The position numbers and the translations under genes are program-made. A stretch of 64,000 nt of DNA. Source: Polyporus tsugae. Lineage: Eukaryota; Basidiomycota; Agaricomycetes; Polyporales; Polyporaceae. The notes under the pieces are model-generated. The model saw only the letters and a list, made by a program, of their open reading frames with translations, had not been told where the DNA came from and did not search any database. This document shows, piece by piece, positions 46,795-57,692 of the stretch (positions within the stretch are counted from its first letter, which is position 1; every line of letters starts with the position of its first letter). Location of the stretch: contig JAHRBS010000009.1 of assembly GCA_024305745.1 (NCBI GenBank), positions 868,001 through 932,000 on the forward strand, given 5' to 3'.

Positions 46795-49215
46795 CTATGA
46801 TGTTGGGGTTGCAGGTGATGGACGGAACGAGTCCCTCTTCCGGCTGCTCTTCGTCTCCACACGAACGTACTCCGACTCCTCGCGTGCTACGTCCTCGTCC
46901 TTGACCACACCCATGTAGGCCTCCCCGAGGATCTGAAGGGCGATTGCGCGCAATTGCATCTTCGAACGAGTGATTGACGGATCTTCGAGCAGGCGATCGC
47001 ATGTTTCGCGCAGTACCGACTCAACCTCAAGCTTTGTACCCTGTAGCGAGGAATGTTAGTATCTAGAGAGAAGGCGAAGAGGAAAGATGACCTGCCTTGA
47101 AAAGCGCTTGGAGTCCCTTCTCCGCTGCTTGCTCCTCGAGTCGACGCTTCTCGTCAGCGGTCAGGTTGCCTGCCTTCTCGGCAGCTTGTATCTGCTCGAA
47201 GACAGTCTTGAGTTCCATTGCGGCGCGCAGCGTCGACACGCTGCACGCATAACGTCAGACTAGAAGCACTTGGAAGCGCATATATTGAGGACGCACGTTT
47301 CGCTGAAGACATGATATTTGCCTTGCACGTTGTGTAACCAGCCTCCCATGCCCAGGAAGGTCTGGTTCGAGGCAAGACACTGCTTGCCTTTCTGCACATA
47401 CACGAAACCGATGGCGTGCAGCAGCTCGACGCCGTACGACTCTTGCTTGAGCTCGTCCGCCTCTAACTTGCATATTGTCCGGAAGCTCTCCGTAACCTGA
47501 GCATCGTCCGGGCTCGAAGCAGACTCGGTGAATATCGAGAGTTTGCGGTCCAAGTGTTCCACGAGCTTCTGCACACGTTCTGCGCGCACAGCCGCTTTCT
47601 GCAACGACCGACCATGTCACCGGCGCATACGGGTTCGCTGGAGGTACCGACACTCACCTCCGCCGCGTGCTTCCGTTGCTTCTCATCCCGCTTCGCCTTC
47701 TCCTCCGGACTCAGGATCTCGCGCCCCTTCGCGTCCCGCGGCATCTCCTCCTCGCCCTCCTCCTCCTGCAGCGCCGCCTTCATGTCCTTCGCGAGGCTGA
47801 TGTGGCCGATGATCGGCAGGAAGCGTTCGCCGCCGAAGATCGTACCGAATATCTCCTCCGGGTCGACGAAGCCGCCCTCGGGCGCGCTCTCCTTGGACCC
47901 GAACTCGTTGTACTTGCGCCGGAGCTCGGGGTCAGAGAGCGTCTGGTACGCGATGGCGATCTCCTTGAACCTCTCTTCGGCGTGCGGATCGTCGCGGTTC
48001 TTGTCCGGGTGGCACTTGATCGCCAATCGACCTTTGGCATGTGAGCATGGATTCTGGAGCAGAGACGACGAGACACGGAAAAGATGGGCGGACGGACGCT
48101 ACTCTGATCCAACTGCCTCGACGGTATGTGCGACGAGCACCTTCCCGTGGCTCTTTTCGTTGTCGGACCAGGGCGAAAGCTTCAATAGGCCTAGTGCATG
48201 CTTGGCAGTACGGATAGCAGAGCCAGCCCACAAGGGAAAGACGGGCGGACGGACACTACTCCGATGCAACAGCCCCAATGGCACGCACTACAAGCACCGT
48301 GACTCAGTAAGCAGCGAGTCGCCCGACCCAGGCAAAAGTCGACGAGGCGACCTTTGCAAAAATCGCATAAACTGTCGCCTCGCCGACTCCAAGCTTCAAG
48401 TCTTCCGTCGTAATGTTCCCGGCCAACGCCTGGTATGTCCCGTCCGGAGACTGTGTCCTGCACCAGGCGCATATTAATGGAATCTTAATGGAGCGCGGGG
48501 GTGAGAGAGAAGGGCGGTGGGAGATGGACGACAGCCAGTGGATGGCGGAGACTGGCAAATGTGACGGAGGTGCAGGCGACTTTGTGTCAAAGGTCGCGCC
48601 TTGCAAGGCTGCAAACGAAAGCATTTTCCAAACACGGAAAGGTTGGGTCGCCTCGCCGACCCACGACCACGATTTGGCGACTTTCCAAAAGTCGTGCCGC
48701 TGGTCGCCCAACCCGCACATCACTGCAGCGACTCCCTTCGTTACCGGCGCAGGGCGAAAGCCTGAATGGGCCAGGTGCGCGCATGCCAGTACGGATATTG
48801 GAGCCAACCCGCATCCTTCCCGCGAGAGAACGAGGGTATGATGGGACGTACGATATGCCTTCTTGATATCATCGGTGCTCGCATCCACAGACACGCCGAG
48901 CACATCGTAGTACCCAGTCTCGAGCGGCTTCTCCTGCGTGCCAATCTTCCTCGCCTTCCGGATCGCTTGGGAGGACGATGCGCCATTCCCGCTTCCGCTC
49001 GACCCCGCGTTGACCTGATTCGAGTATTGGCTAGGGATTTGGTTGGGGTAGAATGCGTGTGTGATGACAGTGTGGCAGTTGAAGCAGTGGACATTGAGGA
49101 GCGTGCCTGAGCGGGGAGCTGGTGATGGAACAGGGAACTCTAGGGAGAGAGCGCATTGCGAACAGGTTGTTGGGATGTGTGGTACGAGGGGGCGAGACTG
49201 GATCGTTGTACTCAT
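46795..49215 (-). CDS. J-domain protein with DnaJ-X region (Caj1/Djp1-like) and N-terminal zinc-ribbon-like part, five exons
   Basis: Exons 49215-48852, 48031-47658, 47598-47297, 47240-47096 and 47040-46795 join in frame to 476 residues. The J domain starts at YYDVLGVSVDASTDDIKKAY and has the HPD motif at 129-131 (CHPDKN), so it should stimulate an Hsp70. The following IGHISLAKDMKAALQEEEGEEEMP and the MELKTVFEQIQAAEKAGNL/RRLEEQAAEKGLQALFKG segment are the DnaJ-X region of Caj1/Djp1-like cytosolic cochaperones. About 90 residues precede the J domain and hold two C-x-x-C pairs (CSQC and CFNC), which could form a zinc ribbon. Intron 1, at the J-domain position, is 820 bases and full of repeats. 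The intron before the last exon appears to be GC-AG (AAG|GCAGGT...CTACAG). Confidence 0.87.
48032..48851 (-). repeat. Repeat-rich 820-base intron in the J-protein gene
   Basis: Two direct copies of about 77 bases lie at 48152-48228 and 48733-48809 (both contain TTCGTT, then CAGGGCGAAAGC, then GCAGTACGGATA or CCAGTACGGATA). A second pair lies at 48081-48117 and 48238-48274 (GGGCGGACGGAC, ACTACTC or CTACTCT). GTCGGCGAGGCGAC-like words and their inverses recur between 48320 and 48690. Other introns here are 50-80 bases, so this looks like inserted or amplified DNA. I could not find clear terminal repeats or a target duplication. Confidence 0.6.
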
Positions 49216-49485
49216 CGCGAGTCGTGCGCTCCTCAGCGAGCCCTCTCTCCCTTCTTACCACCCATCTCTGCCACTTTCCCACGGCCGAATAGCTCTTCGA
49301 GCGCCCTGAAGGCGTCTATCCCTGTGTGCTCGATCCACTACCAAGCGACGAAGTACTCCGCCTTGGCTGACACGGACACCTGGCTGACACTGATGTCAGC
49401 CCCTATGGACGACAACCTACAATAACCGCCGCACACCCTCGCGTACCATGCGAATCTTAGACTCCTCCTCGCACTTATAGTCCTG
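49216..49485. promoter_or_regulatory. Divergent promoter region of 270 bases
   Basis: It separates the J-protein start (-) from the proposed start of the small membrane protein (+). No TATA box is evident and no coding segment is seen. Confidence 0.45.
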
Positions 49486-50142
49486 ATGAATCCCTCCCAA
49501 CCTGCAGTCTCCGCATCTACCTCCGCATCTATGTCAGTCGTGACAACCACCCAACTGGGAGACACCAGCAGAAGGGAGGCGGAAACGTGAGCACGAGCGC
49601 GGGGGCCGGGGAGAAGGCCGGGAGCGGGTCGGAGCAGCTACAGCAGATCCTGAGGGAGCAGGAGCAGGAGCCGGACAAGGCAGAGAGGGCTTGTGAGTGT
49701 GTCTTGTTTGTAGGGAGAGGGTTGGGCTGGGGGCTGGTGCTGATTCAGTCGGCGTGCACAGCAAGGATGTACCGGTGGGCAGTGAATGTCGCCATGATGG
49801 TGCAGATTGTCTGCACCCTGCTCTCCTGTGGAATCATGTTCATGGATGAAGGACCTGTCAGTATTTTGATCATGCTCACCTCCAGCCTTTGTCCAATTCG
49901 CCGCTGCTTTCGCTTTCGTCTTCTTTCTCCTTGCTCTTCTCTCTCCACAGACGCCGCCCATCGCAGTCGTTATGCTCAGCCTGCTGTGGCTCTTTAACGT
50001 ATTCTGTCTCCCACTAGTATACTGGCCCTCGACGCCGTTGCTGCGCCGCACCCACACCTCCGAGGTTGCGCGGAAGGCGGAGGACGGATGGAGGTGTAAG
50101 ACAGTTGTCGAGAAGGAGAGGACGGAGATGTCGACGGTGTGA
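49486..50142 (+). CDS. Small two-pass membrane protein of unknown function, four exons
   Basis: Proposed exons 49486-49586, 49655-49692, 49762-49856 and 49951-50142 join in frame to 141 residues. The last two are the safest. They give RMYRWAVNVAMMVQIVC, whose hydrophobic stretch (about AVNVAMMVQIVCTLLSCGIMFM) forms one membrane span, a short DEGPTPP loop, and a second span in PIAVVMLSLLWLFNVFCLPLVYW, then a charged tail. The N-terminal part is Ser/Thr-rich and the second exon Glu/Gln-rich. The acceptor of exon 2 (ATCCTGAG) is weak and was chosen because it alone keeps phase with an intron longer than 40 bases. I do not recognise the family. Confidence 0.5.
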
Positions 50143-50625
50143 CGACGCTGCAGAGCCTTCCAGGCGTCTTCTTGACACCGACATCGCTGCCTTGTTCACC
50201 TCCTCACGTACTAGTATTACGGGATTTGTTTTCGCAGATGGGTTACAAGTGATCCGGAAATGATGAGACTGGACTTTTTTCTTCGCCATTGAAATTTGAA
50301 AACCGACGTCATCACTGCGGTTCCCAAACCCGGGCTCCAAGACAAGCGGCCGTGCAACTCGGGCAATGCAGAAGACCCTTTGTTATGATTATATTATACT
50401 TCAAGTGGGTACCGGTACCTCGGCGGATGCTCGACTAATACGTGTGAACTGTGGACAGATCTAGAAACGTGTGCCAATCAATACTAAGATATTTATGTAA
50501 ACTTAGGGCTGGCAACTCTCGCGAAAGCAGACGCAATGGAATTCAATCCATTGACGGCTCCCGCTTATGACCGATGCATGAGACGGCGTAAAAGATGAAC
50601 TCATTGTAGCCTAAGACTCAAGAGG
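50143..50625. other. Convergent intergenic gap, 483 bases
   Basis: It lies between the ends of the small membrane protein gene and the MFS gene. AT-rich segments near 50385-50400 and 50490-50505 may be polyadenylation regions. No gene is seen. Confidence 0.5.
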
Positions 50626-52495
50626 TCACGGCTCGAGCCCCAGCGCCCGCTTCTCCTCATCCGACGGTGGTTTAATCGGTAGCTTCCCCGTGGGCGAGTA
50701 CCGGCTCATCCGCCGCAGGCGATGTCCGTACGCTTTGAGGACGAAGGGGATCGGCGCGAGCGCGACGGCGATGAGGCCGAGGAGCGTCGATGCCCAATGG
50801 GGGTTCAACACCTCGTACATCTGGGTCGCGAAGAGCGGGAAGCCCGCGCCGAACATGGACCGGACGACGGTCATCGCGGAAAGCGCTGAGGCGGCCACGT
50901 CGAGGTACGCGTCGATGGTGTAGTTGAAGAGCCCGAGGAAGAGGAAGATGATCGACCCGCCGAGCGGGAGCCCGGCGAGCATCGGCGCCCAGAACGAGAT
51001 GGAGGGGTACGCCGTCCAGCCGAACCAGAAGAAGGCGGCGGCGAAGAGCGGCGAGGCGACCATGCAGATCTCGAGGCGGTACTCGGGCGGGACCGGGAGG
51101 GGTGCGAACTCCCTGACTTTGCGCTCGTAGCGTGGGTTGAAGGTGACGAGGTACAGGACGACGCCCATGGTGGCGCCGACGAAGATGGGGAGGAAGGTGA
51201 GACCGACGAAGCCTGGGCTGAAGTTGTGGATCCGGCCAAACACGATGGGGTATGCTTCGAACAGAAGGTAGATGCAGCCGTAGATGAACTATTGTTGGAA
51301 GTTTAGTACGCCCTTGAGACGAATACAACGAGACGTACACTCATGTACAGCGCGATCGCGATGAGCATGGGCTCGAATATGAGGACGAGAAAGGGCCGGG
51401 CGAGTATATTCCTAAGGCGATGAAGCCGTGTGCCGAGTTTCTTTTCCATTGGAGCCCAGTACCTATTGTCTCCAGTTTCCTCGCGAAGCTTCTTCGCTCG
51501 TCGAACAAGAAGTACGGGCCTGGGGGAGGGGTGATGTCAGAAATGCATGGAAGTACATGGAGGCTAGTCACGTACGCATATGTTTCAGGAAAAGTGAAGA
51601 TGGTAAGGACGAGCAGGACACCCGCGAAGCAAGTTAACAACCAGAATATCCAGCGCCAAGAGACGCCAGCGTTCGCCATGAATCCACTGCAGACTGGCCC
51701 GAGCGTGGGCCCAGCGAAGGGCGCAATAGTGAAGAAGGCAAGCGCTTTGCCTCGAACGTCTGCATCCCACATGTCCGAGATCACAGCCCTGCGAGCCATA
51801 TCAGTCTCGGTTCCGGTAACGTGTCCAAATCAGGCAGAGATACTGACCCACTGTTGGCAAGAGGAGCTGAAGCGAATGTTCCGCCGAGGAAGCGAAACAC
51901 GAGGACTTGCGCTGTGTTCTGGGCGAGTGCACTGCCTACTTGAAAGCCAGTGTAAATGATGAATGTGAATACGAACACGGATTTACGACCGATTGTCTCG
52001 GATAGCGGACCAAACACCAAGGGGCCTATGCAGTAGCCGGCGACGAACAGAGAGATGACCAGTGTTCCCACTTCCCTGCTGAATCCGAACTCTTCTTCAA
52101 GCATAGGTATTATCCCCGTCGGTGCAGACGAAGCGAACGTTCTGGAAAGCGACCGGTAAGTTGTCTGAAATTAGTGGGGCAAGGGGGGAGGGGACGTACG
52201 CATTGAGCAGCAGCAGAGCGGACAACGCTGTAACATACCACCGATATGTCTTACACCAACTCTTGGGATTGTCTGCGTCATTGGGCCCCATCCTAACCTC
52301 GAAAGGATCCGGCTTCCCGCCCTCCGAAACGTCGTGGAATGGATCGACCTCTGCGTCGCCAGGTTCGTCGATACCGGTGTGTGGGACATCAGTGGGCACG
52401 ACAGTTGATACTGAGTGGGAATCTTCGACGGAATTTGCTTGGTGTAGATGTGGTACGAGAGGTTCCGGCGCCGACCTGGGAGTGGCTGAGTTCAT
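50626..52495 (-). CDS. MFS transporter, DHA1 drug/polyamine type, five exons
   Basis: Exons 52495-52200, 52141-51848, 51788-51576, 51519-51339 and 51288-50626 join in frame to 548 residues. After an acidic cytosolic N terminus of about 85 residues, a span starts at YRWYVTALSALLLLNA. Then come FSREVGTLVISLFVAGYCIG, the MFS signature region FGPLSETIGRKSVFVFTF, VLVFRFLGGTFASAPLANSG, and the second-half pieces LARPFLVLIFEPMLIAIALYMS and FNYTIDAYLDVAASALSAMT with RSMFGAGFPLFA. This is the layout of fungal 12-span drug:proton antiporters related to Tpo and Flu1 carriers. The substrate cannot be told. The C terminus ends in a short basic/acidic tail. No break is seen. Confidence 0.9.
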
Positions 52496-53526
52496 GATAG
52501 ACGGTCCTGTCGATCGTGTCGGCGGGGAAAGCAAACCGAGACAGGTATGGAAGGGTCGTAGATGAAGATGGGCAGCTGTGAGGCTCGTATGGCTGCCAAG
52601 GATGATATACGCTGTTATACAGCGTTCAGACAAACTGTGGCCCGACCGCGTCGTCCGCGGAGGGCGGATGGGGTACCCAGCGCCGTTGCGTCAGCCGCTC
52701 GGAACCTGAGAATACCAGCCTTGTTTGATATGTTGGAGCATGCTCCAACATGCGTCAGCTGCGGCTAGTAAAGTAGAGGCAAATAGGGGACTTGCCACCA
52801 CAGTCTTGTTTTCCTCATTTAATCGCATTAGTGAGCGTTTTCCGATCGAGGATTGGTAATGTGAACAGGAGTGGAGTACTCAGTAGTCAGTAACCGACGC
52901 GGTAGGTACTTGCCCGTATCGTTGAAATGCAGGCGCAGGCGGGCCCACTTGAAGCAATTGGCTGTCGTAGGATGGAGAACGAGTCAAAGTCGTCGGTAAA
53001 CCCTTCGCGCCTGAAATAGGGTTCAATCTCGGATCTCACTAACCGGATGCTGCCGGACCTTTTGTGGGTCGCATCTCTTGGCCTCCCGTTCACTGTAGCA
53101 CTGGCACTGTACTTATCACTACGGTACTCGCTATCTCTGTCTCTGTCTCACTAGCTGACTCCCATCTCTGGCAAAATAATGGCAGAATTCGAGGACGCTC
53201 AGAATATTTGGTTCAGTCTTCAAGAATGGGTCACTTGCGTTCGTTATGATCCTTCCCCATCGTCCACTCGAGTCCCTGACCTCGTCCGACGTAAACACAG
53301 TTCAATCGGGCCTGACCTGTTCCACGGTCCAGAATGGCAATTTTATGAGCCTTGTCTAAATTGTTTGAGGCTGACGCTAAGACTACCAGCGATTCCGAGC
53401 AAACGAAGGCCTAATTTTCACGTAGACCGCCATCACGCTCACTGATACCGCACCCACCTTCTATTCGTATCTGCTGTGCAGTACTCTTATCTACATCCTA
53501 TTTTCTTGTGATCTGCAGGGCTGGCC
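52496..53526. other. Divergent intergenic region, about 1 kb
   Basis: This contains the promoters of the MFS gene (-) and the acidic protein gene (+). A frame of 88 codons with an ATG at 53179 (53179-53445) has no recognisable family and no clear splice link to the gene at 53527; it may be a leader frame or chance. A short inverted word GGAGCATGCTCC lies at 52735-52746. Confidence 0.45.
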
Positions 53527-55392
53527 ATGGCTGACTACTTCTCTGCCCCATTCTCAACGACCAACGTGTATACATTCGACTCCAATACCGGCAAACTCTC
53601 GCATGCGGTTGTGCCACTTCCCCCGCGTCCAGGCTCGCACTCAACCGGCTCAGAAGCCCCCGTGTATACCCCTGGACCGCTCGATGCCGATCTGAAAGTG
53701 CCAACTCTTGGGGAAGACGCTCCCAGGATCGTCGAAGAGATCCCCATCCGTGGCGGACAGACAGTATACTTCGTCGCCAAGTTGCACCCTCGAGCGACGC
53801 CTCGTCAAAGGTTTGGGGATGCCTTGGATCCCTATATTCTGAGGGCGAAACGACGAGTAATCGCAATGGAGCGTTTGGTCTGGCAGCTTGAGGCTGCGCT
53901 GGCGGAGGAGGATGGGTCGTCCGAGTCCGACTATGAAGGGTATGTGAGCATCTTCTGTTCCACTCAGCTTCGGCATCCTAATATTCTCACATGAATTGAC
54001 AGCGATGTAGATTCTGAAGACGATTCTGTTGCAGACGCCAACTACGAGTCCGATGATGGAGGGTCCCTCGACTTGAACAGCGAGGCGACAACGAGTTACC
54101 CTGCCGCAAGCGTCAACGAAGCGTCTGCGTCATTGGCGTCCGACTCGTCTGTCACTTTCGACTTTCCATCCTCGTCTGTATCCTCAACGGAGGAGCTTGC
54201 ACCCTCAATAGCTTCTGCGAAGCAGCCCTCCACCCCATTCCAGATCGTTTCTCCCTCGCTGTCTGCCCTTCCTTCTAGCCACCACTCCCCGATCGGGGAT
54301 CCTAGCACGATCGCGGAGGGAGCCGCTCTATCCTCTCCACCGCATCTAGAATCTAACTGTGACGACGGCTCCCTCCTTCTCGAGGCTACATTGGACGCAC
54401 CTGGGTCTGAGGAACAGCCCTTCTGCCCGGCATGCTACACGCGGCCCATTCGTCTCCTTTGGGGCGACGAGCCCAGCGAGCATTCCCTCTCCGATCTAGT
54501 CGACGAGCTTCTTGCGGAGAGCGATCCCCAATCTGATGACGCTCGTACTTTCGAGGCTGCGCTACCCCAAGTCGACGTTCCCATCTGTTCACCTATCATC
54601 GCGGCAGACTGGTCGCTCACCCGATACCTGAATTCCTTGGGCGGCGAGGCGAGGACGGCTGCGATCTGTGAGGCAGGCTCGTCATCGTCTATGGGAAGCT
54701 TGTTTTCGGAGAGGCAGGACGCTCGGGTCGGGTCCGACAGCGAATCCGAGGACGAGCCCCTGATCGAGACTGTCAAGAGACGCCGCAAGACTCGCAGCGC
54801 AGACAAGGACGCGTCGTCGCGCGACGCTCCTGGCGAGACGGCGAAGTCTGACGAGTCCGTGGAGATCCCTCTTCGCGACCTTCAGGCGCTGCGTGTGGAG
54901 AAGGGAAAGCCCCGCCCGCCGACATCAGGCCAGCCCAGTTCCATGGCTTCTCGCACGACTGTTCAACAGGAGGCATCCTCGAGGGCGTCCAAGCGTAGAC
55001 GAGACGACGAGAAGGAGGAGGGCGAGATCTCCGACTCCGACTCCGACGAGAGCGAACCCGACGTCCCGCTCGCGCACGTCCTGGCTTCGCGGAGAAAATC
55101 TGCCCAGAGCACGCTCGGCTGCGGTCCCCCGCCTGCGAAGAGGCTGAAGTTCACACCGGCGGTCGAGGCGCGCCGGCTCTCGAGGGAAAATGGTAGGTCG
55201 CGCCGGTCGTGGGCGCACAAGCGGTGGGAGGAGCGGCTGAAGCAGAAGCACGCGAGGGGCAACCACGACAGCCGGCGCGGCATCCGGATCATCTCTACGG
55301 ACGAGGAGCTGCTCAGGAGGGGGATGCGTGCGGAGGAAGAGGCTTATTGGCGGTGGGACGCGCGGTGTGATGTGTCTGTTCACAGGTATTAG
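53527..55392 (+). CDS. Acidic, low-complexity protein of unknown function, two exons
   Basis: Exons 53527-53939 and 54003-55392 join in frame (GG|GTATGT...TTGACAG|C) to 600 residues. The first 138 residues are more ordered, with a possible short helix RAKRRVIAMERLVWQLEAALAEE. The rest is Ser-, Glu- and Asp-rich and looks disordered. A basic cluster VKRRRKTRS (at about 392) and PPAKRLKF could be nuclear import signals, followed by EKEEGEISDSDSDESEPD. The last 100 residues are Arg-rich with several predicted helices (RRGMRAEEEAYWRWDAR). A nuclear role is a guess from composition only. I do not recognise the family; similar-looking proteins are common and unstudied in mushrooms. Confidence 0.7.
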
Positions 55393-56214
55393 TAAATAGC
55401 GGATTCTGAAGGGCCCTATCGCTTGCAGCACTGGTGTTGCAAATCACAGAACGCGAGTATGGCACGCTTCAAGGAACCGCATCCCATGATGTATTCAACC
55501 CCCACATAGTGCAAGAAGATCCTTCTGGGATAGGAAATTCATTTATTATTCTTGACTCAACTAGTCCACTCATTGAGAGCGGACGACAGTATGGCCCATG
55601 TACCAGACCAGTCACCGAAGTTGCCATTTCCAGTGCATGCCAGTGAGCCTTCGGCGTCTGACTAAAACTTGACCCGAATCCATCATGACTCTCGTGTCTT
55701 GGAACATGCATGTAGGGCCGCCCGCCTTATCGTTGCTCAACATGGATCACAACCCAACCTGTATAGAAGGCATATTGATGTCACTACTTCAGGTTACTTG
55801 TCTTCGGTGCCACCCGCAGTTGATCGGAGAAGTCCAATAGACGTTGCCTGCGTCGATGTGAATACATGCACCCTGTGTCGCCTGGGCGCATCCAAGGACA
55901 CTAATATCACGCCCGACCACAAATATTCCCAAGCTGGTCGATTTGGGTATTTTGACTCAGTCATGTCCTTCGAGTATTACCTGAAGTTGCGTCGGGTCCG
56001 ATAGGCAGACGTCTGATATGACCTGTCTGCAGGGCGAAGGGCGGCCATGTCTTCGGTGAGGACGTATAAATTGCACCATCCAGGTCATGTTGCTGCTCAA
56101 ATTCCTCTCGGCGACCTTGGAGCACCCTTTCCTTCATTACAGTATGTAAACGCATTCATCATGACTATGGCAGTGCTTCGAGCCAGGATATACTGACGGT
56201 CTCTTCTATAGGAA
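55393..56214. other. Intergenic, 822 bases, with a TATA box near its end
   Basis: No gene is recognised. TATAAAT at 56065-56071, in GGACGTATAAATTGC, stands about 150 bases before the first ATG of the next gene. A possible leader intron (GTATGT at about 56143 to TATAG at 56211) follows it. Confidence 0.5.
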
Positions 56215-56851
56215 ATGAACTACCTTGCGCCCGTAGTGGAGCCGCCCCTTCGCCTCAATGAGCTTGGGGACGCAAGACTGTTTGACCACCAAACGCTGAA
56301 GGGTGTGGTCCTCTGGTCCGCCAGCTCTCTCGGTGTTCGCCAACCCACCTACAGTCATTTCGAACGCGACGCAGGGACCGCCACAACCATCAGCTCTCAT
56401 GTCCCAAACGCTTCGCCCCGGGATCTACGGCGGCATCTCCATGGATATGTTCCAGCCACTAGCCCACCAGTACCACGTACCATCCGTCGACGGCATAAAG
56501 AACCTGTACGGAACGCTCAGCGTTAGTCCTCGTTTGAAGGAGTTTCTTTACTCCCGGAGCAGGAACTTGTTTTCCTGCTCTCTCAAGTTCAAGGTGCCCG
56601 TGAGGGTGAAGGACGTCCTTGACTTGATTTTCGTCCAGGGGAGACAGTACTACAAGTTCAATCCGAAGGGGAGCGGTTGCTTGTACTGGCAGCTCCAGCT
56701 TCTCGAAGCCTTCGTGGCGAAGGGCTGGATCGACAGGGCCAGTCTGGACGCCGCCAACGCCCAGATCACTGCGCTCGCGTCGCGCGCTGATAGCGCCGTG
56801 CCGTACCCTCCCGTCATGGGCGCGTTCTATCGGCCTCCACAACGAATGTGA
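56215..56851 (+). CDS. DUF7770-like protein, start uncertain, possibly frameshifted
   Basis: The safe part is the frame from 56399 to the stop at 56849-56851, starting MSQTLRPGIYGGISMDMFQP. It leads to VPVRVKDVLDLIFVQGRQYYKFNPKGSGCLYWQLQLLEAFVAKGWID, which has the pattern of DUF7770-type fungal proteins: a G-R-x-x-Y-x-F and G-x-G-C-x-Y-W stretch before a helix. Upstream, ATG 56215 follows a leader-intron acceptor and gives MNYLAPVVEPPLRLNELGD, which also looks like the usual start of this family, but in a different frame. Either an unrecognised intron joins them or one base has been gained or lost between about 56300 and 56390. The function of the family is unknown to me. Confidence 0.45.
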
Positions 56852-57208
56852 AGGTGCGCAATTAGTTACATCCACCGTGGATATTGAAAGCTTCTAATTA
56901 AATGTCCACTCTTGTTTTCCACAGGACGTTCAGCGCGAGTCAGCGCAATAACTGCATCGTAACATCATATGAACACGAAGGACATGGGGTGTTGTAGTAG
57001 CAGTCACATGTAACATAGAGGATCACCGGGACAGCGAAACACACCGACAACGAAGTTATCATCCCTCCTTGACCTCGTACCACCACCATCTCGAGTAGAC
57101 GCTCGCTCCACCAGCCGTTACACGTCTCCTCCCTCCCTTTCCCTACCCTCCCCCATCTTCCATAGTCCCCACATACGCACACCTACCACCGAGATCACAC
57201 CGCACACC
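56852..57208. other. Promoter side of the interrupted reading frame
   Basis: These 357 bases have no gene. The last 80 bases are strongly pyrimidine-rich (CTCCTCCCTCCCTTTCCC near 57125-57142), like the leader of an expressed fungal gene, and run into the ATG at 57209. Confidence 0.45.
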
Positions 57209-57364
57209 ATGAGCGAAGGCCCTAGTGGCCGAGCCACACGAACTACGGCCGGCAGCGGAACCGATCGTCCTTCCAGGCGATCCCCCTCTGTCGACCCCAT
57301 AGACAGGCCCTCGTGAGACCTCACCCAAACAGGCATCGCGATCCGCCAAATCGCCGGCGGTGTT
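57209..57364 (+). pseudogene. 5' part of a reading frame interrupted by the copia element
   Basis: The frame starts at ATG 57209 (MSEGPSGRATRTT), meets a TGA at 57314-57316, and continues open for 16 codons to the insertion point. The left flank is exactly 52 codons long, and the right flank continues in the same frame from 63742, so removing the element and one target copy restores one continuous frame apart from that single TGA. The sequence is Arg/Ser/Pro-rich and of unknown family. The TGA follows TCG and could come from CGA by a C-to-T change. If 57209 is not the true start, the TGA may simply lie in a leader. Confidence 0.5.
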
Positions 57365-57692
57365 TGTTGAGCGCGGCACTGCCAAGCGCTGGCAGCCAAC
57401 ATAGCCGCTAGGCTGTGACACCGCCAAAGCGCCAGTTGTCACACATGCCAGATTACTCATAGCCTCGTCTATGATAATCACGCACAGCTCGACTGTGCAC
57501 CGTGTATGCTACTGTACAGTTCTTATGTAATCTAGTAGTATATATACGGGCTCCCCAGAGCCCCCAATACAGAGAGTTCTTTACACCCTACCACCATCAT
57601 CACTTAACAAGCCTCAACAACCCCTCCAGGTGAGTATGCGGAGCTTCCGCTAGAGTTGCTGCCCGGTGTGGGCTTTGCCCCCGGGTTCAACA
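57365..57692 (+). repeat. 5' LTR
   Basis: 328 bases from TGTTGAGCGCGG to CGGGTTCAACA. It contains a TATA-like segment (AGTATATATACGGG at about 57537-57550), a likely promoter for the element's RNA. A possible splice-donor word, GGTGAGTATG, lies at about 57629. Confidence 0.95.

Noticed and set aside
48304..48851. Long open frame continuing from J-protein exon 1 into the intron
   Set aside because: The J domain is cut before its HPD motif in this reading, whereas splicing 48852 to 48031 restores it exactly. The extra residues look like read-through of repeats.
52735..52746. Perfect 12-base palindrome GGAGCATGCTCC
   Set aside because: Too short to claim as an operator; such words occur by chance in this length of sequence.
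53179..53445. 88-codon frame before the acidic protein gene
   Set aside because: No family likeness, and no clean splice into the next gene; chance length in GC-moderate DNA.
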